Position numbers and translations under genes: made by a program. From NCBI RefSeq assembly GCF_963576545.1, contig NC_083639.1, positions 20,864,118 through 20,928,117 on the forward strand: a stretch of DNA of 64,000 nucleotides. Direction: 5' to 3'. Origin of the DNA: Limanda limanda. Its lineage: Eukaryota; Chordata; Actinopteri; Pleuronectiformes; Pleuronectidae. The notes below the pieces were generated by a model. The model did no database searches. It was not told where the DNA came from and saw only the letters and a program-made list of their open reading frames with translations. This document shows positions 1-13,793 of the stretch, piece after piece. Position 1 is the first letter of the stretch. Each line of letters begins with the position of its first letter.

Positions 1-1640
1 GCAAGGTGCTCAGGGTAGGCTGACAAAAAAAAGAAGAAAGCATAGTTGATCAACAGAAGAGAAGGGAAAACAATGGGCTCTGGGACTCACCACAGAAATC
101 CCCTCCAGTCACTTCATTGAAAACAGTCCTCCAAAGTACAGCAACAGTCTAAATCACAGGTCTGAAGTGGCCAGAGTGCAGCGCAGGCTGGTCATGCTCT
201 CAGTCCACTGATCATGTCAGACTGGTTAGTGTACAAGGCAGCAGGGAATGTCTCACCTTACACCACGTGGCTGCTTGGAGGTTTTCAAGGGGGATATTTA
301 AAGGTCTGCAGTACACGGCTGGAATTACCGGCTGCAGATAAGTACCTCCCCAACCAGGGTGGAAAGTCGCCTGGGAAAAGGACAAATTCATCAATTATTA
401 ATTTAAAATCATTAAATTCCACAGTTTTGTTTCAAGTTTATTCCCAAATACCTAGTTGATCTCAATTGCCTCTGAAAGTATAGTTGTATAAATATAAAGT
501 ATAGTGGTGTGAGTATTTTTCTATTAAGTTTATAAGAAAACAAAAATATACAAATATAATAAACTAAGTTATAAAATAACTTAAAATAACACAGCTTGGA
601 GAAAAACATTTGGCAGCAAGTGTGGATGATGAAAACTTTTTTAAGTACCATTACTTTCTTTTTGAGTTCCACAAACGTTGTGTAAGTCATTGCCACTAGC
701 ACTGTGGCAGACGTCAGTGAGACACAACAGTGAGTTTAAAAACTGTTTCATCCAGCGACGAATTTCCTCCCGCCGGCTAAAAATATTCCCCCATTAACAG
801 AGGTGCAGTCTTACATCCTCTGGAATCACACGCACCACCTGCAAAGCCACCGCAATGCAAAGACAACTAATCCTGCCATGTCTTTCAAAATAAACAACCC
901 CACCATCCTTCTACAAGCACATTCTGAAGCCAGGTGGGAAATGTGTGTTATGTTGAAACATTACACACAAAAGGTCAATCTAAGCAAATGCAAAGGACAC
1001 ATGCTTCCCAAATTACACAAATACAATAAACAGCCTGACAAAAGGTATTTTATATATATATTTTATATTTTAATTATAAACAAATTTGATCTGTCTTCTA
1101 TTTAATAATCATAAACTGGAAGGTTTATGGACAAATGCAAGACCAGCTCTAAATCAAACAGAGCTAATGGATTAAGTAAACTATTCCTGTCTGTGAAAAC
1201 AAAAATGATAGTGGAGGTGAGGCTGACACATCCTTCATTCCTATTTCCATTCCACAACCCAGAATCTCTCAAACATTTGCACTTTAAGGACCCTTTAAGT
1301 AGACCACCAACTGTATTTGAAAAGATTTTGCTTTTCAATGTTTTATGGCAGGAACTGTATGAACTTCAGGACCAAAATAGTCAAACAGTCTTTCAGTAGT
1401 TTGCCAGGGACCCCATGCAACCTTCAAAGAACCCTGGTACACCCGGACCCCACTTTGGGAATCCCTCATCTACGCTTCACAAACAACACAGAAATTAGCT
1501 GAATCATATATAAACACATTTTTACGATAGGAGGAACATAAACTGAAAAATATATTTTGGGCCTATTAAAGTCAGTTTAGCCTCTGAGGTGACAACTCAC
1601 GTCACGAACTATGTTCCCTGGCTTATATAAATAAATACAG

Positions 1641-1932
1641 AGGCGGTGGACTAGTGGCAGAAACTTGGACTATGGGCAGAAAAGGTCTCTGGTTCGTCTC
1701 TGGTTCGACTCCACGGAGAAACAACAAAAAGACGAACCTGGATTGATCTGTCCAAAAATCCAAGAGGATTCTCCCTACCCTGTCTAGTGCCCCTGAGCAA
1801 GGCACACGGCTGCACACGGCTGCCCACTGCACCAGATGGGATAAAAGCAGAGGTTACATTTCCCTCCTTGCATGAGTGCAGTTGTGCATGTCTGGGCATG
1901 TGTTTGGGACAAATAAATGTATCTTAATCTTA
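1641..1932 (+). repeat. tRNA-derived SINE
   Basis: A tRNA-like head (GCGGTGGACTAGTGGC as box A region, GGTTCGACTCC as box B) is followed by a body with CTGAGCAAGGCAC and GGGATAAAAGCAGAGG, and a 3' end GACAAATAAATGTATCTTAA. This is the usual build of a teleost SINE. Confidence 0.82.
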
Positions 1933-2081
1933 AACTACATGACCACTTTTATTTTGAAGCCCACACTGCGGGCGTCCAGTGTCAATGCTGCCGACTTCAC
2001 ACAGCTCTCATCCGCCTGCATGTTGCGACATCCGCACACAGACTGTGGCTTTCCCCGCTGAAACAATCCTCTGTTTAGTAG

Positions 2082-2276
2082 TCAGGACCCACACCGCCCG
2101 AACCCAACATGGCAAAGGCGTAAATTAGTGCTCCCCTGGTCAGGTCTGAATAGACGAGCCCTCCTTCTTCTATTCTGCTGCTCATTTAAACAGGGCCAGG
2201 GGGCTGCGTGTCCCAGCACCGGGGGGCTGCGCACCAGTGTCACCGCCACTATCACCACCACGAGTATGGAACTCAT
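2082..2276 (-). CDS. Unrecognised small ORF with signal-peptide-like start (64 aa, doubtful)
   Basis: From the ATG at 2276 the frame begins MSSILVVVIVAVTLVRSPPV, a hydrophobic leader, then has a basic run (NRRRRAR, a furin-like site) and ends with two cysteines in LCHVGFGRCGS. A C/G-rich stretch lies upstream (2420-2680). I do not recognise the protein. Chance frames of this length are common, and no splice donor or conservation supports it, so treat it as a candidate only. Confidence 0.15.
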   Translation of the reverse strand: MSSILVVVIVAVTLVRSPPVLGHAAPWPCLNEQQNRRRRARLFRPDQGSTNLRLCHVGFGRCGS

Positions 2277-2419
2277 GCAAAAAAATCATGAGAGTGCATG
2301 CACCGTCATTTCCCACTCTTTGTCATCCTCACACATATTTCATACACCGAGAAGGGGGTACACGCTGTGGCTCTTACACTCTCTGTCTGTCTCTTTCTTG
2401 AAATAACAGCAGGTACAGT

Positions 2420-2680
2420 CACACAGGGGGCTTCTCAGCTGGGAGGGGGGAGGGAAGGGGGGTGCATGGGGGGGTGAGTTACCTTTCAGTGTCAGCGGTG
2501 GTCCACGGGGGGAGATGAGTGATGTGTCAAGTGTCCTGCAGCTCCTAGTGACGCGCTCAGGCTGAGGCGTGGACGCCGGTGCGCTCGCTTTATGTACCGT
2601 TACCGGCTCCGCGCAGCTGCCTCGGTGGTCACTGCTGGTTAATGGTTAAACCCGATAACCCCTCCCGCTCGGTTAAGGGC
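2420..2680. promoter_or_regulatory. GC/CpG-rich segment, possible promoter
   Basis: This stretch is clearly richer in G, C and CpG (for example GGACGCCGGTGCGCTCGC and CCGTTACCGGCTCCGCGC) than the AT-rich surroundings. That suggests a promoter-type island, but its gene and direction cannot be told from the window. Confidence 0.3.
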
Positions 2681-2820
2681 TGTGTCCTATAGTCTCTCCC
2701 GACCTCCAGTTACATTGCACCCGTCCAGTAGTGGTTCTCCGCCGCCCGGCTGCCTGGATACATGCGCATCTATAATACACCCGTCCGGTGCAGGGGGCCA
2801 GGAAGCCACAAGGCGGGCCC

Positions 2821-2886
2821 TCCTCCTCCTCCTCCTCCTCCTCCTCCTCCTCCTCCTCCTCCTCCTCCTCCTCCTCCTCCTCCTCC
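2821..2886. repeat. (TCC)22 polypyrimidine tract
   Basis: Twenty-two perfect TCC triplets lie in a C-rich, purine/pyrimidine-asymmetric stretch (2810-3000) that could form triplex DNA. Glu-, Arg- and Gly-run open frames across it are artefacts. Confidence 0.95.
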
Positions 2887-3501
2887 AAACTCTGAGATGA
2901 CGATACATGCAGAGTACCCCCCCCTTTCCCACCACCACATCCCTCCCACCCCCCTTTTCTCCATTGCACACAAGCACGTCCCCTCCTCCTCCTCCACAAG
3001 CCTGCTAATTTACTACCACAAGTTTTCATTTAACAATGGGCCCATATTTCTGAATGAATGGCCATGCACGCTTATCGCCACTGTCTAACTGACTGAAGCC
3101 GGCTGGATGTTAGTCACTCATCCACCACCTCATGGAATAAATAAAGTCTTACATAAGGGAAAGTGCTGAGGTTGGAACATAGTGACCTAAAGTACGTGAG
3201 AAAGACATAGGGATTTGGAATATAAAGTTTATAAATATTGGTCATTGAGAAAAGCTCAATCACGATTCACTATATGTACAGACTCATACATCTGTAGCTA
3301 CAGGTCAAAAACACTTGTTTCTCTTCAGGTTGTATAAATCTTTCACCTTTGCAACAGTCTAAGGCATCAGAGGAATCTATGACCTTTGACACTGGGACAT
3401 TAAACCGCAACGGCGTGCATTCCCCAAGGCTCAATCCATGGGCCTCAGACATAAAAAAACACCCAATATTTACCCCAGTCCAATGAATGGATCTGCGTCA
3501 T

Positions 3502-4622
<1,121 letters not shown>

Positions 4623-5099
4623 TATCTTCCTTCTGATAAATACAGACAAAACTGATAACCATTATATTTGGTGCAAAATAATATAGGTTGAAAATGGCTG
4701 ATCTTCTCAAGTATCTGTCCATAAAGATCAAAAAACAAGCCATAGATCTCTGTGTAATCATTGTCTCCAAGTTAAAATAAAGTTTGAATTTGAATCTTTG
4801 CCACTTTTTGCAAGCAAACACAAATTACGCCATTTCCCTTATGTTATTTGGTGTGTTGGACATTTCTTTGCTTTTAACATTTTAGTTTTAGTTATTTTAC
4901 CCTGAGCGGTATTTCCAACCCAAATTATATAAAATAAAATGTGCAATTAATACAACTTTAAACACTTTAGAGGGGTATATAGACTTGGCATGTGAAATGC
5001 AGCATGCCACATCCCTTGGCCTCAATATTTGCACATCTCTAAATTGCAGAGAAATATTTGAAGCCGCATCTTTTTTGTCTTGTGACAAAAGTTCCAAAA

Positions 5100-8000
5100 C
5101 TTAGTCTAGATCTAGTTTGGCTCTAGTATTGCGTGAAATCTGCAGAAAAAATATTTACCTCATCTTGATGGTATTCTCTGGTTTTGTATGAGCTTATTAC
5201 TGCAATTTTTCAGCTTTATCGTCACAGTCAAACTCAATATTCACATTATATAATATATTACTGAGACCTCTTTTTCTCCTGGGGACTGTACAGTATGTGC
5301 ATGTTTTGTTATTTGACAGATAAATTGCTCTTGCTGTTCCTAGGAGAGCAGCGGCTCTAATAACGTCCCCAGAGGACCTGCAGCTTTGTTGGGCTGTTTG
5401 CCTGTTGCAATACAGCCACTCGGCTCAGCATCAGCAGCCCCGGCATCACCCAGAGAGCAGCAGCTCCATTCCATCCACACCCCCCCACCCCAGCCCACCA
5501 TTTGCTCACAAAGTTGTGAGCAGAGCCTTTTTTGCACATGGCGTAAACATCAAGTAATGACAGGGGAATGAGTCAGTCACACTGCGGCACACTGTGGTCT
5601 GAGGGTGGATGTGTTTGCTACTTTTTTACCAACACTACCGGGTGAGCGGGAACTTGTGACTTGATACAAAAGAACTGGAGTTCAGCTTTTACTATTCTGC
5701 ATATCTCTCTGAGTCACAGATACAAATATGCCCATGAGGAGTGAGAGTAAAAGGTCTTGGTAAGATGTGCTGCTGGACGAGGTCAGCGGATTCCTGCTCG
5801 TCATTTTGTATTTATGCTAAGCTAAGAAGCTGACATCAAGCAGTAGCTTCATACGTAGCGTACAAACAGAGATCCGCTCATCTCACTCTTAGCAATTAAG
5901 CAAATATAAGTATGACAGTATATAAGTAATTCCAAAAATGTTGAACTCTTAGAAGGTAGACTTTTCTCTGAGGACAAACTGCCACTCTTCCAAGAAGCAG
6001 GTTTACTCAGTTAACCATGAACAGCCCTTGTTAATAAGACCTTTATCTTTTTTTCCACATCTGAGAGGGTTCTGTTTCGTTTTTTTAATCAGCAAAGATT
6101 TCACAGTTGGACTTTTTCCTGGAAGTTATATCTGTTCATGCAAGGTTGGTGGAAATGACAAGAGTCAAATTTCATTCTGTGTGTTATTGGCAGTCATACA
6201 GAGACAGAACATAAAGACATGTTAAAGGAGGATTCATGTCATGATTAATGCCCGATTTCTGAACAGTGGCATTTTTACATCTAAGCTACATGATACAATT
6301 CACTGTCTGAAATCAGTTGTGCGTAATATTATACTTATTCACTTTCATTCTATTCAAAATGAATTCAAGACAATTTGTAACTGTAAAGGAGATTTTCACC
6401 TTTGCAATTTGAAAGTAAAAAACAAACAAATAAAATAAATTAAAACTGTTTTAACTTGTGCAGATCTTTCTTCATAGGATATATTTATTATATATTTTTT
6501 TTATTGTATTGTTTATTGTAATTTGATTCTTATCCCTGTTTACACTAACTGTTGTGTCTGTCCATCATGGAAGAAGGCCAGGACTACAGACCCATCAGCT
6601 TCTCTGTAAGTGAGCACTCACCCAGTAAAGACTTTTACTTTTTTACTTTTTTTTATGTCATTTGAACAAAATAAGTCAGACTTATGATCTTTTGTTTTGT
6701 CAAAAACGAAATAAAATACAATCGAGTAATATTTGGGGGGAAATATGACGGTGATGCCGGTGAAGAGAAGCTTAGAAAAGTGAAGTTGTGTCTTCATGTT
6801 TTATCATCAACAGCTGTGTTGATGATAAAACAAGTAACAAGAGAAACCAAGTTTATCTGCTTTTAGTTGTTAATATTTTAACTCACTTACAGTTTACACA
6901 CATACGAACACATCTCTGTCATTCATTGATAGGACAGGGGTTTTATAACTGCAGAAGTCGTCTGTAAAACTGAATGAAAACAGAATGATATCTGTCATCT
7001 ACTTTCCTAAATGTATTATTGTGTGGAAATTACAACAAATCTTTAAGACTCAATAAGTCAGTATTTTCCATTATTGGAATTTAATGAACCTACAAATAAT
7101 TACCACTGACAATGTAGCTTTTTCTTAGATGTATCCACCGCTACTTTTTTACCCCATTTAGCTCATTGACTTGATACTAGCTGATGAACACTGCAGCATT
7201 TTGTGGAACCACATCATTTTCACAGAAGTCAGTGGGAATTAAAAGAGAGTAAAACAATTTAAAACCAATGAACATTCATGAGGTGGCATCAACTCACAAA
7301 TTAAATGCTAATGTTGTTGTGTAAATGCTCAGCATGAGAAGGCTAAAACGTTTAAATGCCTATACTATTTGCCGAATTATGCCAGAATCCATAGCTTTAT
7401 TCACTGCTAACCATAAGTATAAAACAAAGGCTAAATTCTTTTGATAAAAATCCCCTCTAGCCAACTTTTGTGAACTCAAGTAGAACACAGCAAATGACTT
7501 TGGTACTGGATTATTTTCCAAAACAGTTAATCCTTTCCTAGTACAAGTACAGTTGCTTGTTTAGCTTGGGTATTGATGATGGTTGTCAAATGTCCCACTG
7601 AGACAGAATAGCCATGCAGTACCAGAATGTGCAAATTAAAGCCGCGATGGAATCATTATAAAAAAAATATATTACTTTTTTGTGACACTAGAACATAATT
7701 AAGTAATTAATAATTACTGAGTTATGAAGTCATGTTCTGCTGGAAAAACTGAATCTTTTTTTGTACATTTGTCTTGGTTGCTCCTGGGGACATTTCAGTA
7801 GGTTTTTTCAACAGCTTTTCTAACCGCCTTAACTACCTTGGTATATAATTTCTAAAAGGGTCCTTAATGATCTTCAAGGAGCTGATGCAGTTACCTTGTT
7901 TCCAGATAGTCTGACTTGGCTTTGCCCAATGACTGTGGCCCAGGAGGAATGCAGGCATGTTGAGTGGAAACTCACAGGTTGTCCTTAAGAGGATCCAGGG

Positions 8001-8540
8001 GCTAAGAGGATTCATTCTTAGGTTCAGTGCACATGATGCAGTATTCAATAGATGAGCTGTGAGTCTTATTATATTCATGACTAGCATTTCCAACAGGATA
8101 TCCTTTGTGTGTCTATAAATGCAACACATCTGGTGAGTGTAAAATAAGTGGCCTGAAGGAATTTTCCCTGATATGAGAAGAAATCCTTGTGCTTAAGAAA
8201 TGGATCAGGAATCACACATGTTTCCTGTAGCTCTGGCTAACTAGTGAAAAATCGTTTTGACAAATATCATCTCCTGATCAGAGCAAAGCACTGATCACTT
8301 CTGTATTGTTCACACCACAAGGACAACTACAAACCTTTACATCTTAAGGTCTCGACCTTAGCATGGGAAGTGCTTTGAGATTATGTACGGTATATCATGA
8401 TATTGGGTTGTTTGTATTTTAAAAGGTGATTTATTCTGAATGTAGATCTTAAATTAATGGAGCAATTAGGACATTGTGCCAGATAAAGTGCCTGGATGAA
8501 AACAAATTTGGGAAAATCTGGCATTAAATGAGAAGATTTC
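5100..8540. other. No supported gene
   Basis: AT-rich noncoding sequence without a strong repeat or coding signal. A 13-codon ATG frame at 6567-6605 followed by GTAAGTGAG is exon-like but unsupported. Confidence 0.5.
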
Positions 8541-8544
8541 AATC

Positions 8545-8818
8545 AAGCCTTATCTATACCACTTATCTGTTGAGGGTCTTCGTCGCCCCTCATCTGCCCC
8601 AATGTCACCCAGTTGATTTTGGGTGAGAGAGAGAGAGGTCGCCAGCGAATCACAGGGCCTAATTACTCATATTTACACCCAAGGTCAATTTAGAGGCTCA
8701 AATCTCAAAGTGTTTTGACATTGGGATGACATGCAAACTCCACACAGAAAGACCCCATGAGCATAACCAGGATTTGAACCTTCTTGCTGCAGGGTTAATC
8801 ACTACACCATGTCGCCCT
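8545..8818 (-). repeat. tRNA-derived SINE, minus strand
   Basis: On the minus strand the head reads GGGCGACATGGTGTAGTGAT with box B GGTTCAAATCC. The body contains the widespread vertebrate block GGAGTTTGCATGTC and ends near TATACC..AAGGC. Confidence 0.8.
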
Positions 8819-11698
8819 ACACCTATCGTCCCCCTCCTTTTTCAATTTCAGGTTTTTTTCTCCTTACCTTTCAGTAGCAGTTGCTGCACACAAACAAAAC
8901 ACTAAGTGAGACCCATATTCACAGCCTACGACACATTTCTCAAAGTTAGGAACATAAAAAAAATTGGCATTAAAGTTTCGTACAATGCTCACAGTCCTTA
9001 ACACTGTATGTTTTGTCAGATATTTTCTATAGCTGTGGTGCAAGGTGATTAAAAGCAGCAGCAAGTCGGAGGACACTTCTTTGTTGTTGAATTATATCAA
9101 TTTGATAAGAATGTATTAATCCAGTTACAAGACATATTGTAACATTTTGAACCCAAAAGTTGAGTATGGAGCAGTATGACCCCACTCATCTGTAAACAGG
9201 TCTGTGTAACTATACGAGAGGGTACGTAAGGTTAGGAAATCTACCTGGGGACGCCTCTCGATGGATGTTTGATTTAGAGTGACAAAACGACGCAGACTGG
9301 CAGTGAAGGGGGAAATAGCTAACTGAATGAAGACGTGGTTACGTGTGGACATACAGTACAGTGCACTACTGGGTCCTTCTGCTGGTTAATGATCTGCCAG
9401 CCTTCTTTTCCAAACCAGGAAGTGAGGTGAGGAGGGGAGACAAAACAGCACTGGGCCCCAGCAACACCTCGGCAGAGTGGCTGTCCCTGGCAACGGACAA
9501 GGCGGTCTCTGCCAGTTTTGGGCCACTTCTGTGCCGGGGGGCTTCTTTGAGTCCAGAAGAATGTCGGGGGGAGATTTGGAAACCTTCCCTTAGCTCAGGA
9601 TGAATGGCTGTTAACCGAACACACTCCCCCACTCTCACTCGCTTCCATCCCCTCCAATCTTCCAGTCCAAAAAACTGCGAGAGGCCCAAGTTTGAGCTTT
9701 CACTTTTTCTCCTCCTTCTCCTGAGTCATACTCTGAGTTGAGAGTTCTGTCCCCAACATCGTCACTCAGTCACTTCTTAGCTACAATGGCTTCCAAAGAT
9801 ATCTAGATTCAACAAGTTGATCACAGGAGACCATGTGAAATCACTAAAATGATGGCAGATGGAGAATGTACACTGGCTGCGAGCAAGTTAGCTCTAGCTA
9901 GCTTAGTGTTGACTGTAGCTAAGTCTAGGTGCAAGGCTGCATCCTTCAGAGGACCCTCTCATATAGGAGGCAGAAGGCCGAGTAGACCAAGCAGAACCAA
10001 ATTAAAACATTCTGGTCCACAAAGACTTCTCGTGATCAGTGTCATCGGCTCGCCCCGCCCTTTATTGCTGTTACCTAGCAACAGAGCTGCAGTTAAACAC
10101 AACCATTCAATTTAAATGCCCCTTGGTTTTCAATTGGATTGAATTGAATAACCTTTATTTTTATTCATTTGTTTTTTGCCATTCATTTTGAGAAGTAGCT
10201 GGTAACCTTATTTAGATAGGTGCTACACAAATAAAGTATATTTTCTGTATATATTTTTTTATATGTGTGATCCTCTAACCCCAACCTCCATGACAACCAG
10301 TTAGTCACTGAAGCAAATTGATTCCTGGGATGGTTCGAGCCAGGATGGATCCAACCATTGGAGCCGTTGTGTCTTGGAAATGGAAGGATGCATTTGAAGA
10401 ACCGCTGTGACACGATCTGTCTTGAAATGCACCTGCTGAAGGACACAGTCGTTGAACTGAGACACAGCTTGATTCCGTGGTGATCTGTCTCTGTGTTTTT
10501 GTTCAGCTCCATCTCTCACTGAACTCAACAGTTCTGTTATTTATTTGTAGTTTCTCTCGTTCTTCCTCTAATCTTTGGACATGTCAAGCAAATTAATAAA
10601 AGCTTCAGGACACAAACAACTTTTGCGCACAAGTTGAAACATTTAGTTTTCATGCATCTGAAATGCTTGAGCTAAGTAAAGACTAAGTAAAGTGCCTTTG
10701 TCGTACAGTTTTACAAATTTGTGTTGTCATACCTCTGTTGTATGTATAGGCAACTTCTTCCTAGCTAGCTAGCAATGATGTTAATTATCCTGCTGATGCC
10801 TTCATCCGTCTTTGAGATGGTTGCAGGTCATGTGAAGTTGTTTTGGTTCCAGAGAAGTGTTCCGGGTTTCTATTTCCAGACCATGTTCTTGGTTAATGAA
10901 TACATTCTTAAAAAAACACAACTACATGTTAAAGCAGCCAGGCAGGAGATGGTGGACCTGTGGCACAGAAAATCAGACATATAATCAAAGCTACAAGGCA
11001 ACTAACCAAATATTTCTCATACTAGAGCAGAAAGGAGTTGGTCGTACCATATCTTCCACTGGGGGTGACCGGACGATGTGGCAGAGTCTGGTTGAAGGAG
11101 CAGATGAGAAGGCAGGAAGCTCAGTTGATGGCCAGCCATGCCCAGAAGGAACACACAAGACACACTCCGACTGGACCAGTGACTAAAGGCAAGGCCAGAA
11201 CACAGAGGAGCAAATGGTCCTGAGGCTTCAGCTCCTAACAGCAATTACTCGCTTGGTACATTGTTATCAAATGCAGCCCCATTGAGAATAAACAGTATGG
11301 ATCCTTTAACATGACCAGACTTATATAACATCAGTTCAACATTATTTGTTTTGTACATTATTCTTCAACTGTGAACATCAATTCATGTTGACAGATAATC
11401 TCATTTAAAGATGAAGCTTGCCAGCACAGTTTACAAATGACAAATTAGCTGAATACTACTATTTCAACAAAAAACAAGATATGTTAAGACATTTGAGTAG
11501 ACGGTATGTGGACACCCTGACCCTTGACCCCAAGCTCTTGTAATGAATGAGCTGTGACCATTCAAATGGTTGTAACATGGAAAAACCAGAGTGACGATTG
11601 ATGAAGTTACTTATTCAGACAGAAACTCTGCAACGTTGAAATCTGTTTGTATTTGACAGAAAATTGTTAGAGAGTAACTGGCAGCTTGGTGTACCTTT

Positions 11699-11700
<2 letters not shown>

Positions 11701-11772
<72 letters not shown>
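11701..11772. repeat. (GT)36 microsatellite
   Basis: A 72-bp perfect GT array. Confidence 0.97.
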
Positions 11773-11776
<4 letters not shown>

Positions 11777-12574
11777 ATGGGTGAAGAGTAACCTCCTGCA
11801 GGCAGCACATGGCTCACCCATTAAACAATACAGAGATCATCATCAGATCATGGAGAGATGGAAAGTGAAGAAAGGAGACAGACATAATTAGTTTGAGGTC
11901 AAATCAGTGTGCAGCAGACCTGCCCGGTGTTAAGTTTTTTTTTTTAAGGTTTTACCTTTTCTGCCCGAACGCTACATATCTGGTATAGTTTGCAATACTG
12001 ATTTGTAATGCAATGAATCATTATCTTGTTGTTCTTCAAGATTACGTTGGTGTCCATTCATTAGATTTCAGTAAAAAAAATCTTTATGCAAGGACATGGT
12101 TGAGTTATATAATCCATTCAAACAGATGTCACACCTGTTTCTATTGCTGTCAGTTGGAATTTCAGTGTCATTCTCAGCTGTCAATCATAATGTTTCACCC
12201 CGATTTTACAAAAATGAACTTATCAGAAACACAGGCATACACCAGAGTGCTCATAGCGTTTTTTTTTTTTTTACTTTTTAGTCTGTCCCATCTGTGGACA
12301 TGGAGAAAGCTGAGTTTATGACCTATATTGCAATGAGTGAGCAGGTGGCAATGCAGATGGTTTGGCTTCACTTTTGTGGAGCTGTCATATCTTTATATTC
12401 TGAAGAGTGGTGTATTACATTAAAAACAATCCGCTTCTTGGTAGAGTCCAGCATCCCATGTACTGAGGCTTGTGATGTGTTTTGTTCATGTCACAGTTGC
12501 CGTGGGTGAAGAACTTTAGTCCTCTGGGTTAGGGTCAGGGTTAACCCTCTGCTGTTATCCTCCTTTCGTGGGCT

Positions 12575-12850
12575 CAAAGGCTAAATTCTTGGTGTAAATG
12601 ACAACTTTCGAGTCAAAACTTGAATACCTGGTCTTACTTGGATGTCACCACACAAGCATTACGGAGGCATTTTATAGTTTTTTTCTGTAGTTGTTTTTAC
12701 CATTGAAGATTCGATCTCCAGTTCCTTCAATTGTATTGGATTTGGCTACAACACTGTCTACCCCTGAAACTCCAAAAGTGTTTTGTGGACTCAAACACTA
12801 CAACCACCCCTCCATCGACATAGTGGTCAGTAGAATACCATTCATCACAC
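12575..12850 (+). repeat. Second copy of the foldback-family repeat
   Basis: This shares ordered blocks with the repeat inside the transposon intron: CTTGGTGTAAATGAC, TTTTTTTCTG, GTGTTTTGTGGACTCAAACAC, then CCACCCCTC. It is diverged and only one arm is clear. Confidence 0.55.
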
Positions 12851-13709
12851 ACTTTGACCAGACTACCCCCCCATGTATATTCACACACACAGACAGACAC
12901 ATACACACAAATATTTGACTATGTAAATATACTTGTTCCCATATGTTTTGCAACAGGTTTGGAAACCTTCAGTTCACAGTTCAAGAGAGAAAGATCACAA
13001 CTGATACTCGACACTGTGCAGTTTCCATCGTTCTCTTTTGGATTTCCTCTGTGTCACACTTATAGTGATGCACAGTGAGAGGACATGAAGCAGAGTCTGC
13101 AACATGTAGCAGCTGAAGTGTCAACTTGTAACATTTAAAATCTATTATCCATTACTGCAAAAAAGATAATCTACACAAAAGAATTCTGCCAATACACAAA
13201 TAATAATATTGACAGGCTTATATACACCAGACTGTAACTTTTCATATAACCTTTTCACCCTTTTCCTTTTCCTACTAAAATTAAACTTAGTTAAAATGAA
13301 CTAATACATTTATTAATAAGTACTTTGTGTTTGTTTTCTTCGATCATTGTATCTTTACTGTCTACCGGGTGTATTATAAATGCACTGTGGCAGCACTTTC
13401 TCTAAATGATCATGGGCCATTTGCATGTTATCTTTCCTTTTTCAGACCTATTTTCTATTAAATACACATTTGTTTTCTACAGTCAAGTATTTTAACTTTG
13501 AGTCACCTAAACATTTAAGCCAGTGTACTGGTGCAGGCCAATACCTGCCCCCACTCAATGTCTCTCCTGCTTTTTCAGGGAAATTAGTCTGACTGAGCTA
13601 ATGTGGAAAAAACACAGAGAGGAATAGAGTAGCCATAGAGAGTGCTCAAGACACGCAGCCGGCTGCACTTGAATGCAATCAGCCCGTTTTAGATTGGATG
13701 ATGTCTAAA

Positions 13710-13710
<1 letters not shown>

Positions 13711-13792
<82 letters not shown>
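13711..13792. repeat. (TG)41 microsatellite
   Basis: An 82-bp perfect TG array, the longest dinucleotide array in the window. Confidence 0.97.

Positions 13793-13793
<1 letters not shown>

Noticed and set aside
2673..3088. Frames with long Glu, Arg, Gly, Pro or Leu runs
   Set aside because: All come from the (TCC)22 tract in different frames.
8765..8818. Possible tRNA gene
   Set aside because: Box A and B are present, but it is diverged, cannot form a full cloverleaf, and continues into a SINE body. The same reasoning excludes the heads at 1.6, 24.3, 30.6 and 46.8 kb.
9343..9689. Two opposed frames of 86 and 107 residues
   Set aside because: No recognisable domain, no splice context and no compositional coding signal; likely chance in a locally GC-richer stretch.
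11611..11891. Frames rich in alternating Thr-His or Val-Cys
   Set aside because: Translations of the GT microsatellite. The same applies near 22.3, 31.2, 31.6 and 60.6 kb.
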